DNA of 64,000 nucleotides, taken from contig JAPTOF010000024.1 in the NCBI GenBank assembly GCA_028554755.1, forward strand, positions 1,860,001 to 1,924,000, in the 5' to 3' direction. Made by a program: the position numbers and the translations under genes. Origin of the DNA: Cordia subcordata. Taxonomy: Eukaryota; Streptophyta; Magnoliopsida; Boraginales; Cordiaceae. The notes under the pieces are model-generated. The model was not told the origin of the DNA and did no database searches. It saw only the letters and a list, made by a program, of their open reading frames with translations. Positions 44,345 through 56,640 of this stretch are shown here, in pieces (the first letter of the stretch is position 1; every line of letters begins with the position of its first letter).

Positions 44345-44590
44345 ACATCAGTTTAACTCCTTAAACTCTTCAACAAAAGAAGGCAAGGAAGTTAAAAATG
44401 GGAAGACATCCTTTAAATATTCTAATAACATGGTGAAAATCTTATTAGACGTGCCATCCAAGCATTTGAGATGATACAATTGTAAGTTAAAGGCCAGCTT
44501 TAAGTACTTGCATCCTTCATAAAGCTCTTCATCACATTCATCCAATAATTTTTTAAACTGACTGCCATCAACACCATTTAAAGGGTTTGT
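44345..44590 (-). pseudogene. CACTA TNP2 transposase fragment
   Basis: The minus strand reads NGVDGSQFKKLLDECDEELY, then KLAFNLQLYHLKCLDGTSNK and MLLEYLKDVFPFLTSLP, matching the conserved N-terminal part of TNP2/TNPD transposases (CKYLKLAF for the usual GCKKFTKLS block). Only about 80 codons remain. It is cut off right where the LTR element at 44604 begins, so that insertion probably separated it from its upstream part. Confidence 0.6.
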
Positions 44591-44603
44591 TTCTGGTGAA
44601 CTT

Positions 44604-46224
44604 TGATGTGTGTCATTTGTGCGTGTTTGTACATAGTATTTGCATGCACGTTTAGAGGTGTTCTAGAGCATAATTGAGTACATTTAGTATAGAGTTTATG
44701 CATATTTGTTAATATTTGTGCACAATGTATTTAGATGCATAAATATTATACTAAGTGTTATATTTTGTGTTTTAGGTGAATTTTGGGACGGGTCGAGCTT
44801 AAAAGAGGAAGAAATGAGCTAAACATTAAAGATCGAAAGCAAAAAGATAAAGAAATGAGCCAGAAATGAAGTTTCAAGTTGAACTGTCAAGGCACTAGAG
44901 CTACCCGGTAGGGTCTCACAATAAGTACCGGCTACCTGGTAGAGTCCTCGGTAGGGTCGCTTGGTAGATCTAGAGAGCTAATATTTTATATCGGTCGAGC
45001 ATCATATTTTGTACCGGCTACCTAGTAGGGTCTCTCGGTTCTCGCGCTGAAGAGTCTATAAATAGCCCGTTTTAGGTCATCTTTAGGGAGGAACTTTATT
45101 TTCTTAAACCCTAATAAACCCCAACCCTTTACAAACTTCACCAAATACCCAAAATCACCATCTCACACCAAACCAAGCGAGGATTGAAGCTTGTAACATA
45201 GATTGAAGGATTTCGCTTTGGATTTGAGTAAGGGTTTGAAGGGGAGTTTCTTATTCTTATAAATATGCTTTATAATTAAGTTAATCTAGATTTTATTGAT
45301 ATTTTATATTAGATTAGAGCTATGAATAAGGGATTTGTGTGTATCTTTAATTTTTAATACATGATTCTTTACATTGATTAATGGCATAAATTAATGTCTA
45401 TGTGTTGATAAACATACATGTCTACATGTTTGTTAAAATGCCTAAATGAAGTTGCATCCATTATTTTGTACTTAAATGCTACCGGTAGTGATCTCACCTT
45501 AGTCTTAATCCATGCTAATGGCATGGGCCCTATTTGAAACTAATGCGTGTTGATTAATATGCTTAAGGTGACTTAGTGTGTTAAGAGTATACCTCTAGTA
45601 TGAAACAATACTAAAAGGGTACCCACTAATACAAGTTAATGTTGTAGGAGTCTAATCTCTAGTCTGAAACAATACTAATAGGTTAGTCTCTCGAGTATGA
45701 CGTTAATCAACACCAAAGAAAACTTAGTTGACTAAGCCCTAAAACCCTAAGTCATAAGGATCACGCTATACTCTAAGGAGATCTACCTAGGGATAGACCT
45801 GCATCGAGTCCTAGTGAATAATAGCATTAGTTGGCTAAGGTCTCAAAGAGAGTAATTGAGCCATGATAGACCGAATTGTTGTTGTTGCCCGAATCTGGTT
45901 GCAGTGCAATTACTCTGGATCCTCTTCTACCTTGTAGAGTTTTCTTTCCTTAGTTTGGCACCCTAGTCTTCATTAGATTAAATTAGCTAAGGTTTATTTT
46001 CTTTTCTCTGAGCTTCCCTTAATCCTAAAGAAAGCACATACACACACACACACATGTAAATAGCTAGTTTTAGGCATCGAGCACGTAGATACCAAACGAA
46101 GATGGCCTCTCTGTGGAGATGATACCCATACGCACGCATTATGCTAGACATGATCTGTACACTTGTGGGTCTAAAACTTGATTGTATTTGTGTTTTATTT
46201 CCACACACCACCGAGTACATATCA
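44604..46224 (+). repeat. 5' LTR of the LARD-like element
   Basis: 1621 bp, TGAT...ATCA. It has a TATA box TATAAATA at 45057-45064 and, just before it, several divergent CGGTAGGGTC motifs (44905-45035). A (CA)n run lies at 46031-46053 near its 3' end. Confidence 0.82.
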
Positions 46225-46230
46225 AGTCTT

Positions 46231-46250
46231 TGGCGCCATTGTCGGGGAGG
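46231..46250 (+). promoter_or_regulatory. LARD tRNA-Asp-type primer-binding site
   Basis: TGGCGCCATTGTCGGGGAGG matches the tRNA-Asp primer site of Athila-type Gypsy elements (TGGCGCCGTTGCCGGGGA) except for two C/G-to-T/A changes. Confidence 0.8.
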
Positions 46251-46352
46251 CATGATATTGGTTTTTTGTGTGCTTTTGTGTTTGTGATCAGTTGATTGTG
46301 TGTTGTCTTATCTTTACTTGCTTTCCTTTATTTACAAAAATCACAAAAAAAT

Positions 46353-46682
46353 TCTTTACTATATAATAAAGCAAAATAAGTTGTAATTTTGTACTGCCAT
46401 GTGGCACTCTATATGACAAGCTTTCCATAATTACTTATCAATTAATGAAATATGCCCATTCTTAGGTCATTTTTTTTTCATCATTTATTTAGTTCTATTC
46501 TTGTATTAAATATTTTAATTTAATTAATATTATGCCCTTTTTCTATATATGTCATCATTGTTTTATTAATTCCATAGTATATAACTGTTTCATAACTATT
46601 TAGGAAGATATAAAAACTCTATATTTTTAATATATTTAATCACATATGTCACTCCCCGTGTATCGCACATGTGTCACACTAG
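46353..46682 (+). mobile_element. Non-autonomous Helitron, about 330 bp
   Basis: The left end TCTTTACTATATAATAAAGC is a typical plant Helitron 5' terminus. The right end has CCCCGTGTATCGCACATGTG, a degenerate form of the 3' hairpin, then CACACTAG followed by T, the CTRR-type terminus inserted next to T. No coding capacity and no inverted ends, as expected. It sits between primer site and gag-like region of the LARD element. Confidence 0.68.
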
Positions 46683-46769
46683 TTGAAAAATATTGAAAAA
46701 CCTAAAAAAATAAAAAATTTGAAAAATAAAAAAAAAATCTTGAATTGAGAAGAGATTTACTTATGCTAC

Positions 46770-48300
46770 TTGAGTATGGGTAGATCCAATACTTCTTGGT
46801 GGTCACTTGTATCCTCTTCCCCACCTCCTATTTATGCTCCCAATGCTTGTGTTCTATATGGTAGTTATGAGCATCATACTACATGTTGTCCCTTTGCATA
46901 TGGAAAATCCCCATTTAGTGCTTATTCGAGGCATGATCCCTATAGTCATATGCTCTCTCATATATCTTCACATAGTTTTCATAATTATAGGTTGTCATAT
47001 CATGCATATCTATCTTGAGGTCAAAATAACTCTTTATTCTATGAGGTCAAAATGACTCTTTATTCTATCTACCTCCTTATTTTGAGAGTCCATCCTCTGC
47101 ACCATCTTTTCCCATCTGCTCTTCTCCCAAGTTTTTTTATGGTTATGCTCAAAATGATTTTTAAAATGCCTGCCATTTTCACTCGGTTGAGCCCTCTTCT
47201 TTTAAGTCTTCATCAAGTGAGGATGAAAAGATTGAGTACCTGAAATCCCTAATCCATTCCAACCATGAAAGACTAAAGAAGATAACCAACCAATTATCCA
47301 GAATAGTCAAGTGGTTGAGTAGAGAAGTTGAGAATGAGTAACCTGCGAGTGAGAGAGTTGAGATACCTTTAAACCCAGTTGAAGGAATGGGAGTGAGATC
47401 TATGGGTGAGGAGACTACTGGTGAAAATTATAATGTTTGGGAGAGTGAGATAAAGAGAGGGGTTGATAGAGAGTTTACTTCTTGTAGTGAGGATAAGGAT
47501 GAGCATCATTATAATCCATTTCAAGATGACTTAGGGTATATTTTAAAGAAAGTGGTACCCTATCCTCCTGTGCTTTCACCTTCTTCCACCTGGTCTCTTG
47601 AGCCTACTCTTCCTTCTCTTCCTTCTCTTCCTATATCTCAACCATGTTTGGAGTACGAACTTGACGTTATTATTGCTCAATTCAACTCTGATGCCTTTTA
47701 GAGGTAGATAAGTGCGCACACTCCCATTGTACTTACTTGTCTGCATGATGAGTCATTTGAGTCTACTTTACCACCTCCATGCATGTCTAACCCTTTTGAG
47801 GAGTTAGAGTGACCCTTGTTTGATTACGCCATATCTTATAGAGAGGAAGAGTCTAGTGCTTTCACGTCTCCTCCCATTGACCATCCTTCTCCGGATGTTG
47901 CCCAAACTCCCCACTCCCATTCCATTGAGTCTTCCCCTTCTTTAGAGCTCACATTTGTACCTTCTTCTATGGAACACTTCTATCTAGGACTAGAGCATGC
48001 ACTTCCTTTTCATTAACTCATGGGAAGGGTGTGTTCTTAGCCCTTGATTAAGAGAAAAAGGTCATGGGGTGGTTAATTAGAAAGCAAGTGGAGCTTGAGG
48101 TATTGCATCGTTGTATGGTCCTTACCGCATACGAACACATATCCATATTTGACATTTTGGGGTTGGACATTTTGGAAGGGGCTTGCATTGTTCATTCTTG
48201 CCATACCATTTATTACATGATCCTTTTTCCTCTACCTTCTATGTTTTGATTGATTATCTGGCAATTTGTGCCACACAACTTTAAACATGTTTTACTCTAA
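46770..48300 (+). pseudogene. LARD gag-like remnants
   Basis: Broken plus-strand frames resemble the gag-derived part of Athila-related LARDs. The first has NACVLYGSYEHHTTCCP, a relic of a Cys/His motif, followed by Tyr/His-rich sequence. Then come a coiled-coil region (NHERLKKITNQLSRIVKWL, about 47260) and acidic and Pro/Ser-rich segments at 47387-47701 and 47816-48016. Stops and frame changes are frequent. No protease, RT or integrase is seen. Confidence 0.45.
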
Positions 48301-49838
48301 CATTGGTGCCCGAGTGGGGGCGTTTAATCCAGCACTACTAGGAGGTACCCTAGGCTTGTTCATATTTTTCTTGTTCTCCTTGTATTTACTTGCCTTTGCT
48401 TTTATATATAGTAGATTAGTTTTCTTTTGCTTATTTTTGCTTTGTATATAGTAGAGTTTGATTGCTTTTGTTTCTTTTACCTTTAGATAATTTAGGCTTT
48501 TTTTTTTTTGGCTATCATTCTTAGTAGGTTAAATTTTTGCTTCCTTACTTGTTCTTGCTCCTTTCCATCATTTGTGCATCAATCCTTTACCTTTTACATA
48601 TATCTTTTTTATTATTTCAAATGTCAATGTGAGCTAGAATAGTATTATCTTCTAGTCTATTCTTTATTTTTTTTAGCATTAATGCTTTTATAAAGGCAGG
48701 GGTTAGTAGATGATCAAACATCATTGGCATTCATGGACTTCTATGTAAACAACATTATATCTTTCCATTCTTTACTTGTCCCTATATGTCCCTTCCACAT
48801 TCTCCATATGCATTGCATATGCTTGCTTGTTGTGCTCAGATGCTATTTGCATAAGGACAAGCAAAGTTTAGGTTTGAGGGTATGGTTGTTCCTTTGTTGT
48901 TTATATCATTTATGGGGTAGATTTGTATAGCATGTCTTATTTTTGCTCAAAATGTATTCAACTTTTTTGATTTTCTTGCATGTTTTGAGTTGTTTGTCTC
49001 TATGTTGGTTGGAGAATTGGCCTTTGCTATTGACTTAATTGATTGGAGAGTATGAGGGTGTATTGTGGGGAGTGAATGGAGAGTGGGGTATGACCGAGAC
49101 TTTGAAAAGAATCCTTTTGAAAACAATGAGGAGTGAACACTTCTAAAAATGCACCTTGTAGTTTCACCATAACTTGGTTGGAAGAGTGTTTTGAGGGTTG
49201 TTGATATGAGTGCCCCTTTCTTGATTAGTTCTTTTAGTCTGCCTTAGCCTCTTCTTTTTCTTTCTTTTTGTTTATGTTATGTATTAAGGAAAAAATTCAA
49301 AAAAATGGAAAAATGCAAAAAAAAAATTAGAGAAAAAGTGAAAACGAGAAAAAAACCAAGAAGGCTACAAAAAGATGAAAAAGTTAAGTATGTTGAATAA
49401 GTGTCAAGTGACACAATATCAATTTGACACAAGTGTTTTCTTTCATTATTTCGTTGTATTGTGAATAAGGCTCTTACATCAATTTTGAGTCATTATGATG
49501 TATTCTTCTCTTCTTTGTATCTTTGGGACCAAGTGCATATTGGGAGGCCATATTAGTTGATAGGGCAGAAGTATTAACATCTTGGGTACGTGAGTTGAAA
49601 CCCTAAGTGTGTTGTGGTTCTAGCTACTTGGTAACTTCCCAAGAGGTGCGAGACCCCTTGTGATTGAGAGGAGGATACAAAAAAGCTAGGAAAACCTTTA
49701 CATAATAAAAATGACCCCTTATACCTCTTGGAGGTGAAAAGATAGCAAGTCAATGTAACTGGCAACTCTTTGAAAAACATGTGGATAGACTTGGTTTAGG
49801 CTTGCCTGGGGACAAGCAAGGGGAAAATTTGGGGGTGT
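48301..49838. other. Internal non-coding part of the LARD-like element with polypurine tract
   Basis: No gene is seen. A poly-A-rich stretch lies at 49280-49350. The tract GGGGAAAATTTGGGGG (49820-49835) just before the right LTR is a plausible plus-strand primer. Confidence 0.5.
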
Positions 49839-51318
49839 TGATGCGTGTCATTTGTGCATATTTATACATAGTGTTTGCATGCATGTTTAAAGATGTTCTA
49901 GAGTATAATTGAGTATGTTTGCATGCATGTTTAAAGATGTTCTAGAGTATAATTGAGTGCATTTAGTATAGAGTTTATGCATATTTGTTAATATTTGTAC
50001 ATATAATATTTATATGCATAAATACTATACTAAGTGTTATATTTTGTGTTTTAGGTGAATTTTGGAATGGGTCAAGCTTAAAAGAGGAAGAAACAAGCTA
50101 AACATTGAAGACCAAAAGCAAAACGATAAAGAAATGAGCCAGAAATAAAGTTTCGAGTTGAGTTGTCAAGGCACTGTGGGATACCCGGTAGGGTCACCCG
50201 ATAAGTAGTGGTTACCTAGTAAAGTCTCCGATAGGATCCCCCAGTAGATCTAGAGAGCTCATATTTTTACCGATCGAGCATCATATTTCATATCAGCTAC
50301 CCGATAGGGTCCCCCAATAATCGTGCTGAAGAGTCTATAAATAGCTCATTTTAGGTCATTTTTAAGGGAGGAACTTTATTTTCTTAAACCTTAATAAACC
50401 CTAACCCTTTATCCACTTCACCAAATGCCCAAAACCAATATCTCACACCAAACCAAGTAAGGATTAAAGCTTGTAACAAGAGATTGAAGGGTTTTGCTTT
50501 GGATTTGAGCAAGGGTTTTATGAGGAGTTTCTTATTCCTTTTCTTATTCTTTTAAATATGCTTTAAAATTAAGTTAGATCTAGGGTTGATTGATGCTGTA
50601 TATTAGATTAGAGCTATGAATAAAGGATTTGCGTATATCTTTGACTTTTAATACATGCTTCTTTACATTGATTAATGGCATGAATTAATATGTCTATGTG
50701 TTGATAAACAAACATGTCTATGTGTTTGTTAAAATGCCTAAATGAAGTTGCATGTGTTATTTCATGCTTAAATGCTATCAGTACTAATCTTACCTTAGCC
50801 TTAATCCATGCTAACGGCATGAGCCCTATGTGCAACTAATGTGTGTTGATTAATATGTTTAATAAGTGACTTAGTGTGGTAGGAGCATACCTCTAGTCTA
50901 AAACAATATTAAAAGGATTACCTATTAATATTGTTAATGCTGTAGGAGTCTAATCTCTAGTCTGAAACAATATTAATAGGTTAGTCCCTCGAGTAGGACT
51001 TTAATCAACACCAAAGAGAACTTAGTTAACTAACTCCTAAAACCTTAGGTCATAAGGACCATGCTATCCTCTAAGGAGATCTACCTAGGGATAGACCCGC
51101 ATTGAGTCCTTGTGGATAATATGGTTAGTTAGCTAAGTTCTCTAAGAGAGAAATCAAGCTATAGATAGACCAAATTTTTATTATAGATCGAGTCTAGTTG
51201 CAGTGCAATCACCCTAGATCCCCTTCCACCTTGTAAAGCTTTCTTTTCTTAGTTTGGCACCCTAGGTTCCTTCATTAGATTAGGTTAGCTTAGGTTTATT
51301 TTGTTTCCCTGAGCTCCC
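49839..51318 (+). repeat. 3' LTR of the LARD-like element, truncated
   Basis: It matches the 5' LTR from its first base (TGATG) to GAGCTCCCC at about 51318 and then diverges, missing about 205 bp including the TCA end. The TATA box is at 50335-50342. Near 49868-49956 a unit of about 46 bp (CATGTTTAAAGATGTTCTAG) is duplicated in tandem relative to the other LTR. Confidence 0.8.
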
Positions 51319-52620
51319 CAGGAGGTTGGAGCTATTTGGATATTTAGTTTTGGAGTTCCAATCACTTTTATGCATGCAACACTTCTTGGTTTAGATGTAG
51401 CTTAGAGCATATAATTGGCAATATTTGACGCTTAGAAAGTCAAAATTAAGTAACTTTCTTCTGAATTAGTTAAGGGGGCATGTGAATGTTTGTTTCTCTT
51501 TATTGGTTGCCTTGAACTGGTTATTGGCTTATGTAATTGAATTCAAAGGTTGATGCTTTGACTAATAGCAGATTAAATTTTCTCCATATTTGTTCCATTC
51601 TTCAACCAAACTCATTCAAATTGATTTCGTCATAGATATCCTTTGGCATTTAAAATGGTAGTTTGGCTTTTAAAGATTTCACTTTTTGCTGCTTATTATT
51701 TATTCTACAGTTGAAAAACTCAATCAGAAAAGGTGTCTAAAATCTTTGGATTATCTTTCTTGTGGGGTTCAAAAGACTCCATTTTGTAGATTCTTTCTCA
51801 ATTAATATCTTATATAAGCTGTGCTGCTGAGGCTAAGGTAAATGGAGGCCGAGATGAGTCGGCTGCATCTGTACTTAAAATGATCGAAATTGCAACCGTT
51901 CTCTTTACTAAAGTGTATAGTATTGCCCTTTCATTAATTAGCAAGAAGTGACGCTTTCTCCAAATAGACTCTAATCTTTTTGTGGTAGTCAAAGAATTTG
52001 TTGTCATCTTGGCTACTGGTTTTGTCGACTTGTTACTAGATGCCACAAAAGCATTAACTAACCCATGTCTACCTATAATCCCTTACTCAAAACTCCCCTT
52101 CTTTGGATTCATTGTGATGATGACTGCTTCTATAGTTTAATGATTGAGTTTGGGAGTAGGACTAGTTATATGAACTGAAAGAAGTAGGACCAGTTATAGG
52201 TTATATGCAAAAAATTAGATGGTGTATTGTCACAAGCTAAATTGCCTATAGGTGTTTCTTGATGCATAAAAACTTGCCTTGTAATTTGAAAGAAAGGGAA
52301 GAAGAGAAAGATAATTATCATAACCAACTATTATTTATCCAAGTAAGCAAAATTTTCTTCTTTGGCCAATCTTTCTGCATTTCATGTTTCTTTCTGCTAG
52401 TTGGTGATAAAGGCAAGCATTATTGCCAATGAGAGTGATCAATGAAAAAGAAACCAGAAAAGACACACGTTTATTTTTTTATTTTTTCATGCTTTCTTAT
52501 TTAAGTTCATTTTGTTCTATTTTTTCATGTTTTTTCATTTTTAGCCAAAATATTTAGATTTGTATTAAAAATTATTTTTTCAAAATTAAATATCAAATAT
52601 GTGTGTCAAATAAAAGGAAA
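51319..52620. other. Unassigned stretch
   Basis: Many short frames, none recognised. A 78-codon minus-strand ORF at 52046-51810 ([18 protein letters not shown]) has no family I know and no supporting context. Confidence 0.35.
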
Positions 52621-52629
52621 TTAAAAATA

Positions 52630-52907
52630 CTAACCTTTTTTTTTTTTTTAAAGAGAACAACTTATTTTATACTAGCTGGTTTTTTATCCAAAAGTTAATA
52701 GTTAAAAGTGCTTCTGTATGCCTTTTTTAGTATTTTGTTTGAAAAAAAGTGCTTTTACAATTTTCTATCCAGATGACTACTACAGTTTAAAAGTACTTTT
52801 CACTGTATGAATCCAAACACAAAATAGTTTTTGCTATTGCTTAAAGCTCTTTGAAAAAAGCTCTACCAAACAAGCACTTTTAAAAAAAAGCCAATCCAAA
52901 CGAGCCG
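52630..52907. mobile_element. MITE-like sequence, one terminus recognisable
   Basis: The right end CCAATCCAAACGAGCC is the inverse of GGCTCGTTTGGATTGG, close to the terminus of the MITE at 56641. The interior has the same AAAGTGCTTTT words. The left terminus is not clear. It abuts the MULE fragment. Confidence 0.5.
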
Positions 52908-53300
52908 ATGGACAAGAAAAGCTACACTTGTGAGAGTTGGGAGTTATCTGGTGTACCATGTGCTGATGCAATCTCAACAATGGCTTTCTGGGGTTATAAT
53001 CTAGAAGATTATGTCATGATTGCTATACCAAAGAAACTTTTTTAAAGGTTTATGAACCAGTAATATGCGCAATCAACGGACTAGACATGTGGCCTTAGAC
53101 TAGTTTTCTTCTTGTCAATACATCAAAGTCTATGAGGTTACCAAAAGGACTGAGGAAAGCTAGGAAAAGAGAACCCAATGAGGAGTAGCCAAGAAGAAAG
53201 CTTGTAGAACATTTGAAGAGAAACTTGGTAGAAAGGGTCTTATGAGCAAATGCTCAATTTGCAAGCAATTTGGACAAAATAAAAAACATCGCCCTACAAC
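52908..53300 (+). pseudogene. MULE transposase C-terminal fragment (SWIM zinc finger and CCHC-like tail)
   Basis: The frame from ATG 52908 gives YTCESWELSGVPCADAI, a SWIM-type motif in which the final His is Asp, then GYNLEDYV. After a TAA the next frame has KVYEPVICAINGLDMWP. Further on come PKGLRKARKREPNEE and, near 53240, CSICKQFGQNKKH, the C-terminal knuckle. The order is that of MuDR-type transposases. It is not continuous with the fragment at 7984. Confidence 0.7.
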
Positions 53301-55844
53301 TTAGACAGGCCCAATTTGTCAAGAAGATCCCAGGACTTTATGTAGAGATAATATTCTCAATAATATTACTCTTTCCAAAATAAGATAACATTCTCAATAA
53401 TATTATCTACTAGCCAAAGGCTTTCAAATTCGGCTCAAAGGCCGAGACCTAAAGGCTTTGTTCCTTTAATAAGATCTAACTTTAGCCATATGGTCCTCAC
53501 AGTCTCTCCAGGCACTAAGTAGATTTTATACAACTTATTATCCAAATGGTGACAAATTCATCATCTTTCCACTTGAGATATGCCTCTATGGCTTCCATAT
53601 CTCATCATCCAAGTAGTGCACAAGTCCGAAGGAGATTAAACAGCATAACATCCAGTTTTGCCAACTCCTAAGCCTCCTCTCTAAGTATATCTAAGATCTA
53701 GGCTCAGTAGGCTCACCAAATTGATCAAGACTGATCCAATAACCTCTATATTCCTCCACAGTCCCCTATCCCTGTAAAGTTATTTATTTCCACTAACTCC
53801 ATTAGTGCATCCAGTCATTAGTATAATGCCAACATTTCTCGTAACTCTAGTCGGGGTAATAGTTCAAGAATTTTCCAAAATTCCATTTCGAACAATCATC
53901 ATTCGGAGCCTATTCCCAACTCTGTCAATTTGTTCATTTCCATAGTTTCTAGACATTTTGTCTTAAAGAGTCAAGGTAAAATAAAATTCTGCACTCAAAG
54001 AAGTAATTATGTTAGTAAACTAAATCCCTTAAGTTGTTGGAAAATAGTGTATAAATACTGAAAATATAGAATACATATAAAGAAACTAAATTAAAAATAC
54101 AAAATAAAGAAATAATTGAAAATAGCCGAGGCTCGTAAATGATATCCTTAAGGGATTTACACCCCCTAACCGATGCTAAAAGGGTGTGTGGCGTATCCTT
54201 CTCAGAATACAACGACTATATATCTCTTGATGTTGGTAGCACTTCTATGGCAAGAACTTGCGAACTAGTAAGTAAAGAACTCTCCCCATAGAAATGCACT
54301 ATATGAAAATGAAAATGCTCACGCTGCTAGAACTTTTTCTCTATAGCTTTACTAGAATGGAGGATATATATAGTGGTGGAGTGATCAGCTACATTAAATT
54401 CAAGGATTAATACTAAGAAATGTAACGGTTGAAAGTGTTCCCTATAATATGCCATAACTCCTAGGCATTAATGCCAACATTAGTGGGAAATTTTATAACC
54501 ACCGCTGTCATAACTCCTGGGTTTTAATCCAGATTTAAATGGCTTTCAGTTACAAACCATTTTTGGGTTTTTATCCATGTATACCCCTACAAGGTGAATA
54601 AAATCATGCAACCAAATTAGTTAATAACCCAACTTTGATTGCTAATTTCTCATTCACCACAAGCCCATTTTTGACATGTAAATATACCACACTGATCTAC
54701 TTAGAACAAAATCGAACCTGTTAGATGAGCAGGACCTGACCCAAATTCTGAGTCGACGTAGCTTTAACCTCCATGTCAAAAGTCATAATTCTAACAAGGT
54801 CAATTCAAGGAGCAAAAATCCTGCCACACAATAGAAATGTTGAATTTCTTTAAAGCCTAGTCATGATATAAAAAAAATGTCCTTCCAATTGTGCAAAAAC
54901 TTGGAGAGAATCAAGGGGTAATGATTTTGTAAGCTGAATGATCATTTTATCTTGTCATTTAATTATATTTGCATTATACCAATTAAACTAATTTTGATGA
55001 CATCCATATCCCAGACAACCCAACTATGTCAAAACAAGCCAAGAAATCACCTTTCATATCAGCACATGAGGGCGCCACAAATAAGGAAGGTTGGATAATG
55101 TGTTGTGTTACCATCTTAGATCAGTTATGCAATTCAAGCATGGGAAAACGATAATTATCTTCTACTTTCAAAGAATTAATCTATTGGCTTAATAACAATT
55201 TCATTTAGTGATGTGTTTGAAAACAAGTATTGTTATGTTGCACTTTATGTTATGTTGTTTTAAAGTTTATGTTGGTCTATGGATGCTGGTTTACAAATGC
55301 TGGATTGTGAATGGTTATGCATGTGTATGAATGTCGGATTATGAATGGTTATGCATGTATAAGAGTGTTGGTTTATGGAAGTTCGATTTATTGGTTATGA
55401 GAGGTTATTTAGTTTCATTAATTTACATTTTATGAATGGTTATATTTTACTCTGAATGCATGTTATACTATGAAATAATTTAAAGGCACTTTTAATTACT
55501 AGTATATATGGCATTGGTAATGTATGGCATTGTTAATTTCTAGTTTTATAGCACGGGACATGCTGTGAGAAGTATGTAGGTTTGATATCAGAATTGCTTA
55601 TTTGGATTGAGGCTAGTTGTGTGGGTATTTGAGGCTAGTCAAAGAGATGATTATTATCTTTGTCGAAGATGTGCTAAGCCAGAACTTGAATTGTGTTGGG
55701 AAATTCAATTGCAACTGTATCAAGTGCTAGTAAATGTAATTGTTAAAGATGTACTTCAATGGTGGGTTTTGAAGCAAAAACTTGAATCAAAACTACCAGA
55801 TTAATAATGCCATACACAGTACTTAGTTGTTGCAAGAATAGAAA
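53301..55844. other. Unassigned repeat-rich DNA
   Basis: A 40-bp-scale direct repeat (ATTCTCAATAATATTA) lies at about 53346 and 53390. A stretch from 54034 (TGTTGGAA) to 54797 (TTCTAACA) has inverted ends like a solo LTR but no matching flanks. At 55290-55370 the words GAATGGTTATGCATGT repeat. A 65-codon plus-strand ORF at 55607-55804 is unrecognised. Confidence 0.35.
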
Positions 55845-56040
55845 CTAGCAAATGAGTACCAAACTGATACCAAATACTCTATTTACTTCCTACCATACCA
55901 AGACCAAATGAACACCATCACCTATACCAAAATGAGCACCAAAAAGGAGACAAATCACACAACCAACACCAAATAAGCACCAAATGATTTTGCACCCATA
56001 CCAACATCGAATGAGCACTAAATAAACTGAGCTACACTAA
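55845..56040. repeat. Irregular minisatellite of CCAAATGAGCACCAA-type units
   Basis: Words such as ACCAAATGAACACCA, CCAAAATGAGCACCA and CCAAATAAGCACCA recur about eight times with ATACCAA between them. No coding sense is evident. Confidence 0.7.
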
Positions 56041-56311
56041 TGAATGAAAAAACACAATACATTAGCACAAGTAAAGTTTAAGCTTCAGAATGTAAAACAT
56101 TTCATAGCAAAATGATCATCCAATAGCTTACCGAAATAAGTACATTACAATATCCTTCACAAACACTAGTTAACCTAACTTACAAACTAGATTAGCATAC
56201 ACAGTTAGAGGTCAACAATTACAAAATAAAAACTGGAACAAAAAAAGGAAAAGGAAAACAACTAAATGTTAGGTTAGCCATTGACCTAAGTATTCTTGAG
56301 CTGCATCAACT

Positions 56312-56610
56312 TTAACAACACGAAGCAACTTCAATTTTTGCTATAGTTTGCAAATTTTGGCCTCTTTTTTGTGCATCTCGTAGTCTTTCTTGTTCAATTT
56401 TCAGAACAAACTCGATATGATAGTCTTACTGCATGCACACATTGGTGGGTTATCCCACTTGAAGTAACTGCATTCATCACCATTTGCAAATTTTGAACAA
56501 CCAAAAAATCTTCTACCTAGACTAAAATCAATCCAGGATGTGCTCAAAGAACTCGATATTCTACAATAGCATGATGAAGACATACCATTTTGCTTGGTTG
56601 TTGAACTCAT
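56312..56610 (-). CDS. Small GRF-type zinc-finger protein, probably broken
   Basis: ATG at 56610. The protein has CYCRISSSLSTSWIDFSLGR and RFFGCSKFANGDECSYFKWD, then PPMCACSK. This is the GRF zinc finger (C...GRRFYGC...C.FF.W.D), found in plant proteins and topoisomerase/nuclease tails and often in single-domain plant ORFs near transposons. The ORF stops at 56401, but a shifted frame goes on as LKIEQERLRDAQKRGQ to TAA at 56314-56312, so one frameshift near 56405 is likely. No introns are evident. It may be a transposon passenger. Confidence 0.55.
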
Positions 56611-56640
56611 TTTAGTAAGGGATGTATGGAGCTCAATTTT

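Larger units (their letters stand above)
44604..51318 (+). mobile_element. Large non-autonomous LTR retrotransposon (LARD-like, Athila-type primer site)
   Basis: Two long direct repeats (44604-46224 and 49839-51318) flank 3.6 kb without pol. The left LTR has TGAT...ATCA ends, followed six bases later by the primer site. A purine-rich tract precedes the right LTR. The internal part has only broken gag-like frames and a Helitron insertion. The right LTR lacks the last ~205 bp of the left one, so no target duplication can be checked. Size and lack of pol fit a LARD mobilised by a Gypsy relative. Confidence 0.75.

Noticed and set aside
51810..52046. 78-codon minus-strand ORF
   Set aside because: No recognisable motif, no codon or context support.
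54034..54797. Possible solo LTR (TGTTGGAA...TTCTAACA)
   Set aside because: Flanks do not form a target duplication and no second copy or typical LTR content is visible.
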